Made by a program: the position numbers and the translations under genes. A stretch of DNA of 64,000 nt from Paramecium tetraurelia (taxonomy: Eukaryota; Ciliophora; Oligohymenophorea; Peniculida; Parameciidae): the NCBI RefSeq assembly GCF_000165425.1, contig NW_001798965.1, positions 4,447 to 68,446 of the forward strand. Reading direction: 5' to 3'. The notes below the pieces were generated by a model. That model did not search any database. It worked only from the letters and a program-made list of their open reading frames with translations, and had not been told where the DNA came from. Below are positions 58,284-64,000 of this stretch, one piece after another. The first letter of the stretch is position 1. Every line of letters begins with the position of its first letter.

Positions 58284-61200
58284 TCATTAATGCTACAAAG
58301 TTTGCAATAAATAATCTTCAAATCTGTCTCCTTCAACATTTAGAATGTCAATGTATTATTTTGTAGCTAACATATCATTTTCATCTTTATGGACAAAGAA
58401 TAATAACTCCTTAATGTAAATTACACGATCAAAGTAATTAGTATCTAAAGATAATCGATAATTATTATATACTTTCTTCTTCTGGAATCCTCTCGTATTC
58501 ATCAAACCAAGCTGCAGTATTAACAAATGTATCCTTGTTTACCAAAGGCTAACCCAATTTGCTGAAATATTACTAGAGTTCATCTTCTTTTGGAGTAGGA
58601 GATGAAAGAAGAATTAAGTATGTACAAATTTATCTGACATTGACATAGCTATATATTGGATTTAAAAGAATACCCATTTTAATCAAGGATTTGTAATGCT
58701 TGCATCCATTGAGAGGGCGAATATTTCAAGACTCCATAGGAGGATCTAGCCAAAAGCAAGGCTAATTATTTGATATCGATTAGTAAGTGAGTGCTTGTGA
58801 TGGCTCTTAAATCTTCAATGAGATAATAGAGCTGAGAGATGGAATATCTTTCTCTGGATAATGGTTCTCTTGCAGTCAAGGGGGGAGGAATGGGAGTTAA
58901 AAAGTTTAAGACTTCATGACTAACAATTACATCAACGAATTAGAGTTGAAGTTCCTTTTAGATCCTTTCAACTCTTTCGATGTACCCTCTAAATAAACCA
59001 GAAATAGCATCTAAGGCTTTAATTTCTGTTTAATGAGTATAGTAAATCCACTCATCTATTTTAAGGTACAATTGATCACATGCTTATCTATATGTTCTAA
59101 CTTATTGTGAGGCATATCTCTTGATAGCATCCACTCTATCTTTGAATATTTATTTCTCTAGAGTAATAGCACTGATAGCCTCTGGATTTTGAAGTTCCTT
59201 TTTAACAATTTCTTCTTCCTTTCCTTTCTTTCCTTTTTTTTCATCCTTTTTAGCAGGTTGTTTGCCTCCCTTTTTGGTTTTATCTTCAATGATTTCTTCT
59301 TCTCCAGCAAAAATTCTTAAAGAATCAGCAATCAGTTTATCTAATCTAACATTAGGATCATCTCCATCTTGCAATTATAATTCTCCAACACTAGGTTAAA
59401 TATCTTATAATTCTATTGCCTCTAATGTTCCATAGTAGTCATTGAGTAATTAAATAGAATTTTACGCTCTATCTAATTCAATTGCTAATAATTGTCTCAC
59501 TTATAATAAAAAGAGATCAATTTCGTTTTCTATGAATTAAGAGTTCTATATTTGCTATTTTTCTACTAGTAAGTCATCTCTCTTTTAATCAATTATATCT
59601 ATCAATTGGTCATACAAATCATCTACTCTTTAGTGCAACTCCTCTTTACATACATCCTCTTCACACAAATCTGGGTTCTCCTATACAAATTGATTGTATT
59701 ATTCTTAGAAATTTCTGACATGATAAAACTTCTCATCTGGAGTATTGATTAGATCTATAAACTTTCTTTAGATATCCATTAAATAATTTGTAAGAAATTC
59801 TCTTTGCTCTCTAAATCCTTTAAAAATATTTTGTAGAGAAACGTATTTGGTTTCTATTTGATTCCAAAATGAATGCAAATATTAGAGAAATTGTTAACTT
59901 GGTTGCTTTAATGGCAATGAGTCTAATTGAACCTATTTGTATGAACATATTTTATCTAATTCAGCTTGCTCCTATTATTACTTGACCAATTCCTCTTTGT
60001 GCAATAGTTCATTCTATTGATTGTCATATTTCTGTTGTATTTTGTTAATTTGAATTTACAGAAAGTTTTAAAATATTCTATCCACATCATAAAATACCCT
60101 TTCATAATTATTCGAAGCATCTACACCTATGAATGCACTTTAAGCATTTGAATTGTCAGCAGACTCAAAATTATTATACCAATTTTAAATTCCTTGCATC
60201 TATGTCATAAAATAGGCATTTTTATCTGAGATTAGTTATTATAAATTGTCTACTTCATATAATGGTTTAATTCTTTCAACCAAGGGAGCATTATCAACAG
60301 GAGGAGTGTTGGATTCCAGATGATATAATGAGTGATTATGATTATCATATCTTCTGCCAATGGCTCTTCTCAAACATAATTCATTTGACGGCATTTCTAA
60401 ATATACACAAACTCCTACTCCACTTTCCTATTTCTTTCTCGGGATAACTGAGTAATCAACTGGTTTGACTACTCTCGCAGCCTCTTACAGTCTTGCTTAT
60501 AATGGAGTGAGTTCATCCTGAGGTTCAATGCCAGTTAAATGTTTCTCCAAGAGTTTTGCTTGTTCATAATTGTGTGGGAATCCAACTAACAGCCATCCTT
60601 TACAATATGGTTTATTATTGATCATATTATTCCTATGGAAATCTTCCCAGTTGATACCATCATCATTAAATTCGTCTATAGTTCTACTTTGTCTGGGATT
60701 GAATGATGAATATTTGGCTTTGTATTCTTCATAAATCTATTCAAATTCCTATTTGTCAAACAGTCTTTTGATTTTCTACACAATTGCCTTGATATAGAGT
60801 TCTTCTGGTATTTCCTCCCCTTAACAAAGATACCCTGATATTTATTATCCCAACTCAATTTGTTATTAGTCCCATACTTATGAGTGTTCTTCACCTTATT
60901 CATACTTCTTTATATATTCTAGTAGTTCATTGATTATCACATCAATTGACAACAATTGGATTCCATACTTTTTGGCTAATAATTCGCTTATAGTTTTTTT
61001 GCCACTAAATGAGAATCCTATTAAACTTCCTCTGAAAGGGACATATGGAATATCAGTTTATTCCATTTCTTGTATAGAATTTTTGAACTGACTTTCTATC
61101 AGATATCTAACTAGATTTCCTAAGTTATAGTTATTTTGGGCTTAATAGATATCCCAAGCACCTGTTCCCTCTAGATAATCTTACATTTCCATTTTAGCAA

Positions 61201-62711
61201 GGAACATCTTTTATTTGTAGTTTAGACTTTCCTATTTTTTCATTTCTTTGATAGGATCATAAGTTCTAAATCGTTTGTATGGAATGAGTTCCATGCCTTA
61301 TTTAAATAGGTGATGATTTTCCCTTGTAAATTACTTGTTAAATTCATTCGAATCATTGTTCTACAAATGTTCATAGAGTTGTTCCTCTATTTCAAAGAGG
61401 ATTTCCACTAATTTTTTGCATTTTTCATAATTGGATTATCTAATTTGCAATTTATATTCAACATTAATTTCTAATTATCTTTTCTATTGTAATTCGATTT
61501 CTTCATTAAATTCCGATTATAATGCTCTTAACATTTCTTCTTCCTTGAATTTCTAATTTATAACATTTAGTTCTTATTTATTTCTATAATTTTCATCCCT
61601 TAATTATCTGTTTTCACAAATGACCTCTTTACATTGATAAGCTCTCCAGATTTCATACATAATTTCCTTTTCTTATTTACTTTATTATTTAAGTTTTTCT
61701 AAAACAGTGTATTCTCTTCTTTGTAATTCATCAGTTTGCTTTTCCTGATCTACAATCATCTTTCTTCTTCTTTTATCTCTCTCCTTCCTCAAGAATTCAC
61801 TCATCATTTTATTTCTTAATCCCAAAGAGACTGGCTCTTGAGTACCTCTATTTTCAAATTAATCAATCTGATCTTCCATCTCACTTCTCATCATCTACTA
61901 AGTTTAAACCAATCTGTCTTCTGTCACTTTTTGCATTGTAGACTTGAACTTTTCATCAGCCACTTTGTTTTTATGTCTAACCTGTTAATTTTTCTTCCAA
62001 TTCTCAATTCCTTTTTAATTCCAATCCTCCATAAATGCCATATTTCTTTGTAACTTATTCAACTAAATCTTACGCATTTCTTCCTTTAGATTCCTCTCCT
62101 CTGTTTCTTCCTTTATTTTCAACCTGCGTTCTTTTTCTGCCTGTTAAATAGCAAAAGACGAAAACTTCCCAAGATGCTTATCCAAATTAACATCCTTCTA
62201 TGCCTTATTTTTCTCGTTAAGCTTAGACACAAAAAACTCTTATTCCATTTTATCAAATTAATCCTTTGGTTATCTGATAACCATCAATGGTTATATTACA
62301 TTATATTTACCAGTCTTCGCATGCATCATAACATCATGAGGGTCATTTACTTTTTGCAATTACTATTATTATGAATACACGACATACCATTTGTAATTGA
62401 TAAAGCAATTACATAGCAACTCCCTTTTTGCCTTTGATTACTTGATCAGCAGTTTGAAAATTGAATGGAATATGCAAAGTTTTAAATGTTGGTTCCAACA
62501 AAGTAAAATTCCTCATCTTGGCTTCGCGCACATCTCTAAATATAGAAAACAATAATCACTTATTAGAGAACTCTTCAAAATTGAGTTGTTAATTGAACTT
62601 GCTCAATAACTCGCCAAAGAGATACCCATTATTAAAATCTTTTTCGAATGATGTCACCTTCCTACTCAACTGCACCTCATCATTTAACCACACCATAAGA
62701 AGTTACGACAT
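58284..62711 (-). CDS. SPEF2: SPEF2/CPC1-like axonemal central-pair protein
   Basis: A 1441-residue protein. Residues 1-105 form a CH-like domain (LLMVWLNDEVQLSRKV; NNGYLFGELLSKFN; GVAMQLLYQLQM). Long charged coiled coils follow. In the middle is an adenylate-kinase-like P-loop domain (LIGFSFSGKKTISELLAKKY, then GWLLVGFPHNYEQAKLLEK). The C-terminal third carries a lysine-rich insert (KKDEKKGKKGKEEE) and helical repeats. This order is that of SPEF2 (KPL2) in animals and CPC1 in Chlamydomonas, a C1b central-pair protein needed for flagellar beating. Introns 62536-62559, 62363-62387, 58649-58673 and 58445-58472 leave 1442 codons. The P-loop has GKK instead of GKS/T. Confidence 0.92.
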
Positions 62712-63853
62712 TTTATATACAAATATATTATTATAATTACTATATTATATTCACATCTTAACTCTCCTTTCTATATCAAAACCAAATCCAAACAATCAAT
62801 TCCTCATCCTAATCTTCTAATTCAACTAAATGCAAACATCCAAAAGTGCATATCTTGATATATCTGCATTCCTATAAAATTTATGGGAAATCTGATAGAT
62901 CAATTGAAAAATTTATAGTAATCATTTCGATGCACAATCTTAAGATGATGTACTAATCCTCTTGGTGAGATGATCTATTAATATATTTTATTTTTCTTAA
63001 CTAAGATCTTTTATCAGATGTAATAAATTACCCTTAGATTAAATATATTATACAGAAAAATCTTACGAGTATTAATGATATTGTTTTAAATTCTTCTATT
63101 TATTTTTTAACAATTTCAATTTCAAATTTTCTATATTAATTTTTCTATAATTGTCTTTGAATCTCTTCTACCTACTGTTACTGTTATATTATGCTACGCT
63201 AAATTATAGGTAATTAGTATACTATCTAATTTCATTAATAAAATCATTATCTATTAGGCGAGATCTAAATATATAATATCTATCATTGTTCAATATAAAA
63301 GTCTATTTGTCATTGACAATTTATTAATTATAATTGAATAATTTATTAATTTGGCTTACGATTATTCATTCCTTTAAATATTCCTTCTTCAATGTAAGTA
63401 TGGATAAAATCAGTAAATATATAATTAGTTATTTTCTATTATTCTCTTTTTCAATTATTTAAATTTATAATTAATTATACTCCTTTTCTCGTATCATTAA
63501 TTTTATTAATGCAGTCAAATTCTTAAAAATATAAATGAAATTGGTTAAGGGATTTAAAACAATTTATATTAATTGCGACAAGATTATCTATGTAATATTT
63601 TTATTATAAATAAAAATAAGGTTAATTTAGATTTTGTAAATTAAATTAAAGGTAATCCATTTAAATAAATCGAATGAATATTTATTCATTGTTAATTTTG
63701 GATTGATGATGATCCACTTTCTTATTGGAGTTATATTACAAATCATTAATATTAATTTGATGTTAGATAGATAGTTAGATTAGTATCTGATTTGTAATTG
63801 ATGAATACAATTTTTATTGGAATGAATAGTGTTATTAAATTAAAAATTATAAA
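62712..63853. other. AT-rich region with fragments only
   Basis: About 1.1 kb. A short frame from ATG 62830 (KSAYLDISAFLQNLWEI) stops at once, and another coding-like bit lies near 62905-62970 in a different frame. The rest, 62990-63853, is AT-rich with no gene. It may be a decayed gene and the promoter of the last gene. Confidence 0.5.
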
Positions 63854-64000
63854 ATGGATCAATGTGATTCTTCTAAATTGAAAATAGATTACTTAAGTTA
63901 GGAAATCGAAAATCTAAGTCAAAGGTTAGAAGAATAAATTAACATCAACGCTTAGTATCAAAGTCTAATTAATGGACGAACTGATATGAGAATACTATTG
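63854..64000 (+). CDS. Start of a coiled-coil protein, cut by the window end
   Basis: From ATG 63854 the frame is open to the last base (49 codons). The sequence is helical with a heptad-like start (KIDYLSQEIENLSQRLEEQI). Too little is visible to name it. Confidence 0.55.

Noticed and set aside
1-64000. CRISPR arrays, insertion sequences, prophage or operons
   Set aside because: No direct-repeat arrays, transposase genes or inverted-repeat ends; the sequence is eukaryotic nuclear.

Overview
The window reads as macronuclear DNA of an oligohymenophorean ciliate, most likely a Paramecium. Three things in the sequence show it. (1) Long conserved proteins read through only if TAA and TAG encode glutamine and TGA is the sole stop. 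(2) Frames are interrupted by very small GT...AG introns, about 20-35 nt, mostly starting GTA and ending TAG, some AAG or CAG; with them removed, exon lengths of nearly every multi-exon gene sum to a multiple of three. (3) Genes are packed on both strands at high AT content, often 10-100 bp apart. Standard-code ORFs are therefore misleading here. All coordinates below use TGA-only stops; CDS spans include introns.

Layout. 1-7.7 kb: a frame-broken fragment, an ankyrin-repeat gene, a Rab GTPase, a gene of a Paramecium C2H2/B-box plus C-terminal beta-domain family, and a frameshifted relic of a B-box/WD family. 7.9-14.9 kb: one giant gene (about 2270 aa). 15-25 kb: START protein, acyltransferase-3 membrane protein, cyclin, OGFr-domain protein, CFAP77-like ciliary protein, a small membrane coiled-coil protein, a SHAQKYF-type Myb, a secreted beta/gamma-crystallin-like protein and a Q-rich coiled-coil protein. 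26-38.4 kb: a helical protein, a secreted protein, signal peptidase SEC11, a two-vWA protein, a HAMP receptor, V-ATPase subunit a, Nudix hydrolase, an Sm-like protein, TXNDC9, a second SHAQKYF Myb and a four-TM protein. 38.5-53 kb: NEK kinase, Rho GTPase, Bin3-type methyltransferase, a pseudokinase, EF-hand and coiled-coil proteins and a PARP-type zinc-finger protein. 53.5-64 kb: HTH protein, DHHC acyltransferase, F-box-like protein, a single-pass membrane protein, a SPEF2/CPC1 axonemal protein and the start of a last gene.

How the genes fit together. There is no operon logic. Several genes are axonemal or cilium-related (CFAP77-like, SPEF2, NEK). Others serve secretion and membrane traffic (SEC11, Rab, Rho, DHHC, V-ATPase a, secreted proteins) or RNA and chromatin (Sm-like, Bin3, PARP-finger, Mybs). 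I found no rRNA, tRNA, telomeric repeat, CRISPR array or bacterial mobile element. AT-rich stretches longer than 500 bp (4.2-5.1, 25.4-26.0, 54.0-55.0, 57.4-58.3 and 62.7-63.9 kb) hold no convincing intact gene and some decayed coding.
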